A DNA stretch of 20,248 bases, from the NCBI RefSeq assembly GCF_001545155.1, contig NZ_CP014226.1:2110465-2130712 (forward strand), read 5' to 3'. A program made the position numbers and the translations under genes. This DNA comes from Halomonas chromatireducens (GTDB lineage: Bacteria > Pseudomonadota > Gammaproteobacteria > Pseudomonadales > Halomonadaceae). This document shows positions 7,773-17,527 of the stretch, in pieces (positions within the stretch are counted from its first letter, which is position 1; each line of letters begins with the position of its first letter). Below the pieces are notes generated by a model that was not told the origin of the DNA, made no database searches, and was given only the letters and a program-made list of their open reading frames with translations.

Positions 7773-8666
7773 GGCATCGTCAAGTCCGACCTGAACATAC
7801 CCAAGGCCGCCTACGACACCTTGAGCCTGCTGCTGATGCTGACCATCGGCCTCAAGGGAGGCATGGCGCTCTACGGCAACCTGCGCTGGTCACTGATACC
7901 GGAACTCCTCGCGGTAGCGGCCCTGGGCGCCTTGATCCCGCTGGCATTGATGCCAGTGCTGCGCCGCCTTGTACGCCTGTCGTCCGCCGATAGCGCCAGC
8001 ATCGCCGCACACTATGGTTCTGTCAGTGCCGGGACCTTCGCCGTGGCGCTGGCCTTCGCCGAGGGGCGTAATCTCCCCATCGGTGCCGAGGTCACACTCT
8101 ATCTGGTGATGATGGAGCTGCCAGCAATCATGGTGGCCATCGCACTCTACCGGCGTCATAAGGGCAGCGATTCCGGCGAAGCGATGCAGGGCATCTGGCA
8201 CGAGACGCTGACCAATCGCGGGGTCATCCTGCTGGCTGGCGGCGCGGTGATCGGCGCCATGTACGGCCCCATGGAGGGTGCCAACGTTACCGAGCTGTTT
8301 ACCAGTGCCTTCCACGCCGTTCTTGCCCTGTTCCTGCTACAGATGGGCCTGACCGCAGCCGAAACCCTGCGCCCCATCCCCTGGTTTCACTGGCGGCTGC
8401 TCACCTTCGCCCTGGTGGCACCATTCTTCCTCGCCATGGCCGGGATGGCGGTGGGCCTGGCGCTGGGTCTTCCCAGCGGCTCATTGCTTATCCTGACGGC
8501 CCTTGCCGCCAGCGCATCCTACATCGCGGCACCGGCCGCCATGCGCACCGCCGTGCCCGAGGCCAACATTGGCCTGGCCATGCTGGCAGCGCTGGGCTTT
8601 ACTTTCCCGCTGAACGTTATCCTGGGCATTCCCCTCTATCATCAACTGGCGCTCTGGCTGGGCTGA
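7728..8666 (+). CDS. Sodium-dependent bicarbonate permease family protein (SbtA-like)
   Basis: This is an inner-membrane permease of the SbtA family (formerly DUF897), which in cyanobacteria imports bicarbonate with sodium. The start at 7728 (MPDIVVMFFLLGLLAG) opens directly into the first membrane helix, with AGAGAG upstream. The N-terminal signature LLAGIVKSDLNIPK and TIGLKGG, and the later ASASYIAAPAAMR followed by PEAN, are typical of the family. About ten membrane segments fill 312 residues; this short form lacks part of the central cytoplasmic region of cyanobacterial SbtA (about 370). No SbtB-like PII partner is next to it. It is divergent from a CbbR/CmpR-like LysR gene and ends at a strong hairpin. 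In a heterotroph it may feed bicarbonate to carboxylases, which is inference. Confidence 0.85.
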   Translation: MPDIVVMFFLLGLLAGIVKSDLNIPKAAYDTLSLLLMLTIGLKGGMALYGNLRWSLIPELLAVAALGALIPLALMPVLRRLVRLSSADSASIAAHYGSVSAGTFAVALAFAEGRNLPIGAEVTLYLVMMELPAIMVAIALYRRHKGSDSGEAMQGIWHETLTNRGVILLAGGAVIGAMYGPMEGANVTELFTSAFHAVLALFLLQMGLTAAETLRPIPWFHWRLLTFALVAPFFLAMAGMAVGLALGLPSGSLLILTALAASASYIAAPAAMRTAVPEANIGLAMLAALGFTFPLNVILGIPLYHQLALWLG

Positions 8667-8676
8667 GCCAAGCGTA

Positions 8677-8705
8677 GGCGCCACCGGTCCAGAACCGGTG
8701 GCGCC
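8677..8705 (+). terminator. Hairpin terminator after the sbtA-like gene
   Basis: GGCGCCACCGGT (8677-8688) pairs perfectly with ACCGGTGGCGCC (8694-8705) over a 5-base loop, followed by GTTCTT. The 12-bp GC-rich stem starts 10 bases after the stop codon. The tail has few T residues but the stem is very stable. Confidence 0.75.
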
Positions 8706-8741
8706 GTTCTTCGACATTCGTCGCAGCCGCCCAGCCTGCAC

Positions 8742-8757
8742 TTTACGTTAACGTCAA
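8742..8757. promoter_or_regulatory. LiuR-like operator upstream of liuA
   Basis: TTTACGTTAACGTCAA is a 16-base palindrome with one mismatched pair, 107 bases before liuA. It has the pattern of the operator described in comparative genomics for LiuR, the MerR-family regulator of branched-chain amino acid degradation in proteobacteria. Downstream AT-rich steps (CCTAGTCT) could be the -10 region. No liuR gene is in the window. Confidence 0.6.
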
Positions 8758-8863
8758 CCTGGCCTAGTCTTGTAGCCATTCCAAGATGCGCGGTGAATCC
8801 GTACCCGTTCACCAAGCACTACCTGACAGCCGTTTTACGCGACAGAAAAAGGGAGTTCCGCCC

Positions 8864-10033
8864 ATGCTCACGCCCTACCAGCCCCTCGATTTCGGCCTAG
8901 ACGATGAACTCAATATGCTGCGCGATCAGGTCAACGCCTTCGCCCGCGACGAGATCGCTCCCCGTGCGGCCGAGATCGACGAGAAGAACGAGTTCCCCAA
9001 CGACCTTTGGCAGAAGTTCGGCGACATGGGGCTGCTGGGCATCACCGTCTCTGAAGAAGATGGTGGTACCGGTATGGGCTATCTAGCGCACTGCATCGCC
9101 ATGGAAGAGATCTCCCGGGCCAGCGCCTCGGTGGGTCTCTCCTACGGCGCGCACTCAAACCTCTGCGTCAACCAGCTCAAGATCAATGCCAGCGCCGAGC
9201 AGAAGGCGAAGTACCTGCCCAAGCTGATGAGCGGCGAGCATGTCGGCGCGCTGGCCATGTCCGAGCCAGGTGCCGGCTCCGATGTGGTCTCCATGAAGCT
9301 GCGCGCGCGCAAGGAGGGCGACCACTTCGTCCTCAACGGCAACAAGATGTGGATCACCAACGGCCCCGACGCCGACGTGCTGGTGGTCTACGCCAAGACC
9401 GACCCGGACGCCGGCTCCAAGGGCATCACTGCCTTCATCATCGAGAAGGGCATGCCCGGTTTCACCACTGCCCAGAAGCTCGACAAGCTCGGCATGCGCG
9501 GCTCCAACACCTGTGAACTGGTGTTCCAGGATTGCGAAGTGCCCGTCGAGAATGTGCTCGGCGAACTCAACCGCGGCGTCAAGGTACTGATGAGCGGCCT
9601 GGACTACGAGCGTACCGTGCTCGCCGCCGGCCCCATCGGCATCATGCAGGCAGCCATGGATATCGTGGTGCCCTACGTCCACGAACGTAAGCAGTTCGAC
9701 CAGGCCATCGGCGAATTCCAGCTGGTGCAGGGCAAGATCGCCGACATGTACACCACGCTGAACGCCTGCCGCGCCTATCTCTACGCCGTGGCCGCCGGCT
9801 GCGACCGAGGCCAGACGTCGAGGAAGGACGCCGCCGGCGTGATCCTCTACTGCGCCGAGAAGGCCACCCAGGTGGCGCTGGACTCGATCCAACTGCTCGG
9901 CGGCAACGGCTACATCAACGAATACCCGACCGGACGCCTACTGCGCGACGCCAAGCTATATGAGATCGGCGCGGGCACCAGCGAGATCCGCCGGATGCTG
10001 ATCGGTCGCGAGATCTTCAACGAATCTAGGTAA
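8864..10033 (+). CDS. liuA: Isovaleryl-CoA dehydrogenase
   Basis: This FAD flavoenzyme oxidises isovaleryl-CoA to 3-methylcrotonyl-CoA and passes electrons to ETF; it is the first committed step of leucine breakdown here. The start at 8864 ([10 protein letters not shown]) has GGGAG upstream; the in-frame upstream ATG at 8786 has no ribosome site. The 389 residues match the family. Acyl-CoA dehydrogenase signatures are [11 protein letters not shown] (131-141) and [20 protein letters not shown] (343-362). The catalytic glutamate is E249 in [13 protein letters not shown], the helix position specific to isovaleryl-CoA dehydrogenases rather than the C-terminal site of other acyl-CoA dehydrogenases, which supports the substrate call. 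It heads liuABCDE behind a LiuR-like site. A 386-base REP-rich gap follows. Confidence 0.93.
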   Translation: MLTPYQPLDFGLDDELNMLRDQVNAFARDEIAPRAAEIDEKNEFPNDLWQKFGDMGLLGITVSEEDGGTGMGYLAHCIAMEEISRASASVGLSYGAHSNLCVNQLKINASAEQKAKYLPKLMSGEHVGALAMSEPGAGSDVVSMKLRARKEGDHFVLNGNKMWITNGPDADVLVVYAKTDPDAGSKGITAFIIEKGMPGFTTAQKLDKLGMRGSNTCELVFQDCEVPVENVLGELNRGVKVLMSGLDYERTVLAAGPIGIMQAAMDIVVPYVHERKQFDQAIGEFQLVQGKIADMYTTLNACRAYLYAVAAGCDRGQTSRKDAAGVILYCAEKATQVALDSIQLLGGNGYINEYPTGRLLRDAKLYEIGAGTSEIRRMLIGREIFNESR

Positions 10034-10090
10034 GGGTGGCAGCGACGACGGATGACACGGAATCTCATGATACGTGACGACCGACGACAC

Positions 10091-10246
10091 TGTAGGAGCG
10101 CTCGGTTCGGCGCCCCGACTTTGCATCGCGACTGGCGCCGCAAGGCGCCTTGGCGGAGGCTGCCAACCTTGGCGGAAATCACCCGCATTGGCCAACACCG
10201 CCGGGAGGCTTTCAGCCTCCAGTCGCGAGCTAAAGCTGCTCCTACA
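10091..10246. repeat. Inverted REP pair (BIME-like) in the liuA-liuB gap
   Basis: TGTAGGAGC (10091-10099) faces GCTCCTACA (10238-10246), and TCGCGACTGG (10126-10135) faces CCAGTCGCGA (10219-10228), so the two ends are head-to-head REP units starting with the GTAG tetranucleotide typical of REPs. Two tight hairpins lie between: GGCGCC-GCAA-GGCGCC (10134-10149) and GGAGGCT-TTC-AGCCTCC (10204-10220). No RAYT transposase gene is in the window. Confidence 0.75.
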
Positions 10247-10269
10247 GTGCAGAGGCCGCCGACCTTGTT

Positions 10270-10311
10270 GGAGCGCTCGGTTCGGCGCCCCGACTTTGAG
10301 TCGCGACTGGC
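10270..10311 (+). repeat. Third REP head in the liuA-liuB gap
   Basis: This 42-base stretch is a direct repeat of 10095-10136 with two mismatches, both at the C-A/A-G positions just before TCGCGACTGGC. The preceding bases are TGTTG instead of the GTAG head, so this copy is slightly decayed at its 5' end. Confidence 0.75.
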
Positions 10312-10419
10312 ACCACTAGGCACCTCGGCAACAGCCACCACGAGTCGAAGCCGCCGCCAACAACAGCACCGCCCGCGAAGCACTACCCTGCTTCGAAGAC
10401 GAACAGCAAGGATCTTTCC

Positions 10420-12027
10420 ATGAGCATCCTGAATACCCAGATCAATCCACGCAGCGATGTCTTCCAGGCCAACGAGGCGTCGATGCGCCACGAGGTCATG
10501 AAACTCCGAGAACTGACCGCAGCGATCAGCCAGGGCGGCGGCGAGAAGGCGCGTACCCGACACGAGTCCCGCGGCAAGCTGTTCGTGCGCGACCGCATCG
10601 ACCACCTGCTCGACGAAGGTTCGCCCTTCCTCGAGTTCTCGGCGCTGGCGGCCCACGACACCTATGACAGCCCGATTCCCGCCGCCGGCGTGGTCACCGG
10701 CATCGGCCGCGTCTCTGGCGTGGAGTGTGTGATCGTCGCCAACGACGCCACGGTCAAGGGCGGCACCTACTTCCCGATGACGGTGAAGAAGCACATCCGC
10801 GCCCAGGAGATCGCCCGCAAGCACCGCCTGCCGTGCATCTACCTGGTCGACTCCGGCGGCGCCCACCTGCCGAGCCAGGACGAGGTGTTCCCCGACCGTG
10901 ACCACTTCGGCCGCATCTTCTACAACCAGGCCACCCTCTCTGCCGAAGGCATCCCGCAGATCGCCGTGGTGATGGGCTCCTGCACCGCCGGCGGCGCCTA
11001 CGTGCCGGCCATGGCCGACGAGTCGATCATCGTCAAGCAGCAGGGCACCATCTTCCTGGGTGGCCCGCCGCTGGTGAAGGCCGCCACCGGCGAGAGCATC
11101 AGCGCCGAGGACCTTGGCGGCGCCGATGTCCACTGCAAGGTGAGCGGCGTGGCCGACCACTACGCCGAGAACGACGCCCACGCCCTGCAGCTGGCGCGCG
11201 GCTGCGTATCACGGCTCAACTGGCAGAAGCGCGGCCAGCTGAAGATGCAGGAACCCAAGCCGCCTCGGCTCGACCCGGCAGAAATCTACGGCATCGTTGG
11301 CACCGACCTCAAGAAGCCCTACGACGTGCGTGAAGTGATCGCCCGCATCGTCGACGACTCCGACTTCGACGAGTTCAAGCGCTACTACGGCGACACCCTG
11401 GTCACCGGCTTCGCCCATATCCACGGATACCCGGTGGGCATCGTCGCCAACAATGGCGTGCTGTTCTCGGAGTCCGCGGTCAAGGGCGCGCACTTCATCG
11501 AGCTCTGCGCCCAGCGCAAGATCCCGCTGATCTTCCTGCAGAACATCACCGGCTTCATGGTCGGCTCCAAGTACGAGCACGAAGGCATTGCCAAGCACGG
11601 GGCCAAGCTGGTCACCGCCGTGGCCTGTGCCAAGGTGCCCAAGTTCACCGTGCTGATCGGCGGCAGCTTCGGCGCCGGCAACTACGGCATGTGCGGCCGC
11701 GCCTACGACCCCAACCTGCTGTTCATGTGGCCCAACGCCCGCATTTCCGTCATGGGCGGCGAACAGGCTGCCGGCGTGCTGGCTCAGGTCAAGCGCGACC
11801 AGCACGAGCGCGAGGGCCGCGAGTGGTCCGCGGAAGAAGAGGAAGCCTTCAAGGCCCCCACCCGCGACCAGTACGAGCACCAGGGCCACCCCTATTACGC
11901 CAGCGCGCGGCTGTGGGACGACGGCGTCATCGACCCGGCCCAGACCCGCGACGTGCTGGGCCTGTCCCTGGCCGCAGCGATGAATGCCGAGGTGCAGGAA
12001 ACCAAGTTCGGCGTGTTCCGTATGTAG
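10420..12027 (+). CDS. liuB: 3-Methylcrotonyl-CoA carboxylase, carboxyltransferase (beta) subunit
   Basis: This subunit transfers CO2 from biotin (carried by LiuD) to 3-methylcrotonyl-CoA to give 3-methylglutaconyl-CoA in the cytoplasm. It starts at ATG 10420 behind AAGGAT. The 535 residues hold the N- and C-terminal carboxyltransferase (crotonase-like) halves. Conserved runs include [35 protein letters not shown] and [14 protein letters not shown] in the first half. The second half has [30 protein letters not shown] and [11 protein letters not shown]. These wordings are those of MCC beta rather than propionyl-CoA or geranyl-CoA carboxylase. The internal segment [20 protein letters not shown] is the usual MCC insertion. 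It is preceded by a long REP-filled gap and followed by a 126-base gap with a single REP. Confidence 0.93.
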   Translation: MSILNTQINPRSDVFQANEASMRHEVMKLRELTAAISQGGGEKARTRHESRGKLFVRDRIDHLLDEGSPFLEFSALAAHDTYDSPIPAAGVVTGIGRVSGVECVIVANDATVKGGTYFPMTVKKHIRAQEIARKHRLPCIYLVDSGGAHLPSQDEVFPDRDHFGRIFYNQATLSAEGIPQIAVVMGSCTAGGAYVPAMADESIIVKQQGTIFLGGPPLVKAATGESISAEDLGGADVHCKVSGVADHYAENDAHALQLARGCVSRLNWQKRGQLKMQEPKPPRLDPAEIYGIVGTDLKKPYDVREVIARIVDDSDFDEFKRYYGDTLVTGFAHIHGYPVGIVANNGVLFSESAVKGAHFIELCAQRKIPLIFLQNITGFMVGSKYEHEGIAKHGAKLVTAVACAKVPKFTVLIGGSFGAGNYGMCGRAYDPNLLFMWPNARISVMGGEQAAGVLAQVKRDQHEREGREWSAEEEEAFKAPTRDQYEHQGHPYYASARLWDDGVIDPAQTRDVLGLSLAAAMNAEVQETKFGVFRM

Positions 12028-12033
12028 TGTTTC

Positions 12034-12059
12034 TGTAGGAGGTAGCTTTAGCTCGCGAC
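12034..12059 (+). repeat. Single REP in the liuB-liuC gap
   Basis: TGTAGGAG followed by GTAGCTTTAGC and TCGCGAC starts 7 bases after the liuB stop. It has the GTAG head and TCGCGA end of the REP family and is nearly the reverse complement of 10223-10246. The centre AGCT-TT-AGCT can form a small hairpin. Confidence 0.65.
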
Positions 12060-12153
12060 GGCGGCCTTGAGGCGAAAGCATGACGACAGCCGCCGTGCAG
12101 CAGAGCCGGAATACCAAGCCGCACCCCGACAGAAACGAATCAAGGGTACTGAC

Positions 12154-13001
12154 ATGTCATCAAACGATACCTTCTCCCGCCTGACCATCGACGACCGCGG
12201 CGTCGCCTGGCTGACACTCGATCGTCCGGAGGTGCATAACGCCTTCGACGACAGCCTGATTGCCGAGCTCAACGCCCACCTGGAGCAGCTCCACGACGAC
12301 GCCCACCATGGCCATGTGCGCGTGGTGGTACTGGGCTCCGAGGGCAAGAACTTCTCCGCCGGCGCCGACCTGGGTTGGATGAAGCGCATGGTCGAGTACG
12401 ACTTCGAGGGCAACCTGGCGGACTCTCGCAAGCTCTCGCAGTTGATGCACCGTCTCGACACCCTGCCCTGCCCTACCATCTGTCGGGTGCAGGGTGCGGC
12501 GTTCGGTGGCGCCGTGGGCCTGGCCGCCTGCTGCGACATCGTCATCGCCTCCGACAAGGCCAAGTTCTGCCTCTCCGAGGTCAAGATCGGCCTTTCGCCG
12601 GCGGTGATCAGCCCCTACGTGCAGCGGGCCATCGGTCCGCGCCAGATGCGCCGCTTCGCCCTCTCCGCCGAAGTGGTCGATGCCGCCACCAGCCTCACCC
12701 TGAGCCTGAGCCACCAGGTCGTCGGACTCGACGAGCTGGACGAGGCCGTCGAGGCGATGATCGGCAACCTGCTCGGCGGCTCGCCCCAGGCCCAGCGCGC
12801 CACCAAGGCACTGCTCTTCGAGGTCGCCCGGGAGCCCGACAGCAAGGCCACCCGCGAACACACCTGCAAGGTGATCGCCGAGCTGCGCGTCAGCGCCGAG
12901 GGTCAGGAAGGCCTTTCCAGTTTCTTCGAGAAGCGCCGCCCCGCCTGGGTCGACGACACCGCCGCTTCAACCAAGACGTCAGCCGACACGGAGCGACGCT
13001 C

Positions 13002-13005
<4 letters not shown>
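12154..13005 (+). CDS. liuC: Methylglutaconyl-CoA hydratase
   Basis: This enoyl-CoA hydratase-family enzyme hydrates 3-methylglutaconyl-CoA to HMG-CoA in leucine breakdown. The start at 12154 (MSSNDTFSRL) has AAGGG upstream. An in-frame ATG at 12067 lies within REP-proximal DNA and is unlikely. In its 283 residues the crotonase fold motifs are clear: oxyanion hole around KNFSAGADLGWMK (65-77) and QGAAFGGAVGLAACCDIVIA (113-132), with an acidic catalytic residue E142 in LSEVKIGLSPAVISPYV, wording seen in methylglutaconyl-CoA hydratases. It sits between the two carboxylase subunit genes, and its stop overlaps the liuD start (ATGA, 13002-13005), so LiuC and LiuD are translationally coupled. A generic enoyl-CoA hydratase is the only alternative, made unlikely by context. 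Confidence 0.9.
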
Positions 13006-15050
<2,045 letters not shown>

Positions 15051-15053
<3 letters not shown>

Positions 15054-15076
15054 AAAAGGGAGGCCGCAGGCCTCCC
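15051..15076 (-). terminator. Leftward-facing intrinsic terminator at the liuD stop
   Basis: GGGAGGCC (15058-15065) and GGCCTCCC (15069-15076) form a perfect 8-bp stem with a 3-base loop. The bases just left are AAAAAA (15052-15057), which on the minus strand become TTTTTT right after the stem. It is thus a textbook terminator for leftward transcripts. On the plus strand it has no T-tail but may still protect liuABCD mRNA. It is also the first hairpin of the 75-bp repeat array. Confidence 0.65.
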
Positions 15077-15302
15077 GCACCAACCGCAACAGAAGAAACG
15101 GAAGCTGTAGGAGCGCTGGTTTCCATCGCGACAGGAGGCCGAAGGCCTCCCGAACCTACCGCAACAGAAGAAACGGAAGCTGTAGGAGCGCTGCTCTGCA
15201 TCGCGACTGGAGGCCGAAGGCCTCCCGATGAGGACGCCAACCTAAGCTAAGACAGCTGTAGGAGCGCCGGTTCCCGTCGCGACAGGAGGCCGAAGGCCTC
15301 CC
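15058..15302 (+). repeat. Tandem array of about 75-bp REP-containing units between liuD and liuE
   Basis: The marker CCTCCC recurs at 15071, 15146, 15221 and 15297 (steps of 75, 75 and 76). Each full unit has TGTAGGAGCG (15106, 15181, 15257), a variable part, TCGCGAC, then the hairpin GGAGGCC-GAA-GGCCTCC (15134-15150, 15209-15225, 15285-15301). The first two inter-hairpin stretches also share CCGCAACAGAAGAAACGG; the third differs there. REP heads carry the GTAG tetranucleotide. Because 75 is divisible by 3, reading frames through it look like 25-residue peptide repeats, but there is no real gene. Confidence 0.85.
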
Positions 15303-15332
15303 GAATCAACAGCCACTGCTGGAGACACCGCC

Positions 15333-16232
15333 ATGACATTCCCCAAATCCGTGCGCCTGGTCGAGGTCGGCCCCCGCGACGGACTGCAGAACGAACCCAA
15401 CCCGATCGACACGGCCACCAAGCTCGAACTGATCGACCGCCTGGGCGCCGCCGGCATTGCCTACATCGAGGCCGCCAGCTTCGTCTCCCCCAAGTGGGTG
15501 CCGCAGATGGCCGACCATCGCGAGGTAATGACCGGCCTCACGCGTCGCCAAGGTGTGACCTACGCCGCCCTCTCCCCCAACCTCAAGGGACTGGAAGCGG
15601 CGCTGGAATGTGGCGTGGAAGAAGTAGCGGTATTCGGCGCAGCCAGCGAGGCCTTCTCACAGAAGAACATCAACTGCTCCGTCGCCGAATCCCTGGAGCG
15701 CTTCATCCCGGTACTGGAGCGTGCCCAGCAGGCCGGCGTGCGGGTGCGCGGCTACGTTTCCTGCGTACTCGGCTGCCCCTACGAAGGTGAGATCGCCCCG
15801 GCCAAGGTAGCCGAAGTCTCCAAGGCGCTGTATGAGATGGGCTGCTACGAAGTGTCGCTGGGCGACACCATCGGCACCGGCACGCCGCTCGCCGCCAAGC
15901 GTATGATCGAAGCCGTGAGCCGCGACATCCCCATGGACAAGCTCGCCGCCCACTTTCACGACACCTACGGCCAGGCACTCGCCAACCTCTACGCCGTGCT
16001 GGAAGAAGGCATCAGCGTGGTGGACAGCTCCGTCGCCGGCCTCGGCGGCTGCCCCTACGCCAAGGGCGCCTCCGGCAACGTGGCAAGCGAAGACGTCGTC
16101 TACCTGCTGAACGGCCTCGGCATCGAGACTGGCATCGACCTCGAGGCACTCGCCGACACCGGCACCTGGATCACCCAGACCATCGGCCGGCCGAACCGCT
16201 CGAAGGTGGGGGTCGCGTTAGCGGCGAAGTAA
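15333..16232 (+). CDS. liuE: Hydroxymethylglutaryl-CoA lyase
   Basis: This enzyme cleaves HMG-CoA to acetoacetate and acetyl-CoA, the last step of the Liu pathway. It starts at ATG 15333 with GGAG upstream. The 299 residues make a TIM-barrel of the HMGL-like family. Visible catalytic features are [11 protein letters not shown] (11-21, with R15 and D16), the metal-binding HFHDTYG (207-213, H207 and H209) and the loop cysteine C240 in [16 protein letters not shown]. These match bacterial and mitochondrial HMG-CoA lyases. Related DRE-TIM enzymes (isopropylmalate synthase, homocitrate synthase) lack this cysteine loop. It is the last gene of the operon, separated from liuD by the REP array and followed 19 bases later by a hairpin. 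Confidence 0.93.
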   Translation: MTFPKSVRLVEVGPRDGLQNEPNPIDTATKLELIDRLGAAGIAYIEAASFVSPKWVPQMADHREVMTGLTRRQGVTYAALSPNLKGLEAALECGVEEVAVFGAASEAFSQKNINCSVAESLERFIPVLERAQQAGVRVRGYVSCVLGCPYEGEIAPAKVAEVSKALYEMGCYEVSLGDTIGTGTPLAAKRMIEAVSRDIPMDKLAAHFHDTYGQALANLYAVLEEGISVVDSSVAGLGGCPYAKGASGNVASEDVVYLLNGLGIETGIDLEALADTGTWITQTIGRPNRSKVGVALAAK

Positions 16233-16251
16233 TTAGGTGTCAGAAACGGCA

Positions 16252-16283
16252 AGCCCCTGAGTCAGATGGCTGGCTCAGGGGCT
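16252..16283 (+). terminator. Hairpin after liuE, likely operon end
   Basis: AGCCCCTGAG (16252-16261) pairs with CTCAGGGGCT (16274-16283), a perfect 10-bp stem with a 12-base loop, 20 bases after the liuE stop. No T-run follows, so termination strength is uncertain, but its position at the operon end fits. Confidence 0.55.
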
Positions 16284-16589
16284 AGGGAAATATCGGCTAT
16301 TCCCACCACAATCTCATCGACTGTCCGGCAACTGGAACTTGCGCCGATGCTTCGCAGGCGTTACCTCAGCCCGTCGCTTGAACAGACGCCAGAACTAGGC
16401 AACGTCTTCATAACCCACCGTGTGGGCGATTGCCCCTTCTCCTGCTCCAGTCCAGCTGACACTCAGGGTTATGCTACCGGGCCTTCAGGCTTAGCCAGCA
16501 AGCGCCAGACACCTCGACAGCATCTACACTGGATAGTGCACCCCGATCCCACAACAACGATGCATGGGCAAACCATGCGAGGGGGCCAT
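16284..16589. other. Non-coding gap before the methyltransferase gene
   Basis: About 306 bases lie between the liuE hairpin and the methyltransferase start. The methyltransferase frame is open through much of it, but there is no ribosome site and the translation is low-complexity and unlike any known domain. A small hairpin CCCAC-CGT-GTGGG (16414-16426) is present. The stretch has average base composition. No convincing promoter hexamers were found, though the methyltransferase promoter must lie here. Confidence 0.5.
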
Positions 16590-17411
16590 ATGGGCACCAC
16601 CTCTGATATCCAGACCATAAAGGATGGCATGCGCAAGACCTGGATGGCAGGCGATTTCGGTGAAGTCGCAAAATTTATCCAGCATCATGCCGATGACTTC
16701 ATTTCCAGTTTGCACATCACGCCCGAGAAACGACTGCTCGATGTCGCCTGTGGTACGGGTAACCTGGCGATTCCGGCAGCCCGTGCCGGCGCGTCGGTGA
16801 CGGGCATCGATATCGCTGACAACCTGATTGAACAAGCTCGCACCCGGGCACGAGCCGAAAGCTTGGACATTCACTTCGAAGTCGGCGATGCCGAGAGCCT
16901 CGCCCAGCCCGATGCCGCGTTCGATTTCGTGGTGAGCATGTACGGGGCCATGTTTGCTCCGCGCCCCGAGCGTGCGGCCGCCGAAATGGTGCGGGTGTGC
17001 CGCCCTGGCGGCACCATCGCGATGGCCAACTGGATGCCGGATACCTTTATCGGCGACATGTTCAAGATCGTTGGTCGCCATGTACCGCCCCCGGCAGGTC
17101 TGCCCTCACCCGCCCTCTGGGGCGATCCCGACACGGTACGCCAGCGCCTGAATGAAGGATTCAGTGACCTAAGCACTTCACCGGTCACCGTCATCTTTGA
17201 GTATCCGTTTGCGGTTCCCGAAGTGGTGGAGTTCCACAGAATGTTCTTCGGCCCCATCGAACGCGCCTGGGCCAAGCTGGAGGAAGACGGTCGACAGGCA
17301 CTGCGTCGTGATCTCGAGACGCACTGGGACCGGCACAACGAAGCCACCGACGGCAGCACCCGAGTCAAGGCACAGTATCTGAAGGTAGTAGCTATCCGGG
17401 CGGCGGCGTGA
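16590..17411 (+). CDS. Class I SAM-dependent methyltransferase
   Basis: This is a predicted cytoplasmic methyltransferase with a Rossmann-like fold. The start at 16590 (MGTTSDIQTI) has GAGGGGG just upstream; the earlier in-frame ATGs at about 16560 and 16575 are possible. In 273 residues motif I is LLDVACGTGNLA (49-60), with the acidic ribose-binding residue in TGIDIADNL (D75), motif II-like EVGDAESLAQPDAAFDFVVS (97-116) and the post-motif RVCRPGGTIAMANW. This pattern is of the UbiE/Methyltransf_11/25 group. The C-terminal part (EYPFAVPEVVEFHRMFFGPI) resembles small-molecule methyltransferases common in Actinobacteria and Proteobacteria. The substrate is unknown. A TPR gene follows after 116 bases on the same strand, and a second methyltransferase of similar type begins at 20077. 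Confidence 0.82.
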   Translation: MGTTSDIQTIKDGMRKTWMAGDFGEVAKFIQHHADDFISSLHITPEKRLLDVACGTGNLAIPAARAGASVTGIDIADNLIEQARTRARAESLDIHFEVGDAESLAQPDAAFDFVVSMYGAMFAPRPERAAAEMVRVCRPGGTIAMANWMPDTFIGDMFKIVGRHVPPPAGLPSPALWGDPDTVRQRLNEGFSDLSTSPVTVIFEYPFAVPEVVEFHRMFFGPIERAWAKLEEDGRQALRRDLETHWDRHNEATDGSTRVKAQYLKVVAIRAAA

Positions 17412-17527
17412 CACGCGTGTATTCGTCGGGCGGCATACGGATAAGCTGTAGGGACATGGTAATGACAAGGAGTCCCCTGGACTGAAGTCGAACAGCAACA
17501 GGAGACAAAGACAGGAGGAGTGTCGCC

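Larger units (their letters stand above)
10034..10419. other. 386-base gap between liuA and liuB filled with REP-type sequence
   Basis: No credible gene is present. The stretch holds a large inverted REP pair (10091-10246), a third REP head (10270-10311) and a polar remainder up to the liuB ribosome site AAGGAT at 10407-10412. No promoter was recognised, so liuB probably depends on the liuA promoter or on an unrecognised internal one. Confidence 0.7.

Noticed and set aside
10091..10311. Small RNA gene or riboswitch in the liuA-liuB gap
   Set aside because: The hairpins and GTAG heads recur elsewhere in the window as REP units, which explains the structure without a dedicated RNA gene.
9910..11181. 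423-codon minus-strand open frame across the liuA end, the gap and liuB
   Set aside because: It is antisense to two clear genes, has alanine-, glycine- and valine-rich shadow composition, no recognisable domain, and passes through REP DNA.
12375..13001. Long N-terminal extension of LiuD
   Set aside because: It overlaps liuC in another frame and is rich in R, G and P; the conserved biotin carboxylase start and the ATGA overlap place the start at 13002.
15058..15302. Possible CRISPR array
   Set aside because: Only three full units of 75 bp, with most of each unit conserved including hairpins and REP heads; no short repeats with unique spacers and no cas genes.
16266..16589. 108-residue N-terminal extension of the first methyltransferase
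   Set aside because: It begins inside the liuE terminator hairpin, has no ribosome site and no domain, whereas GAGGGGG precedes 16590.
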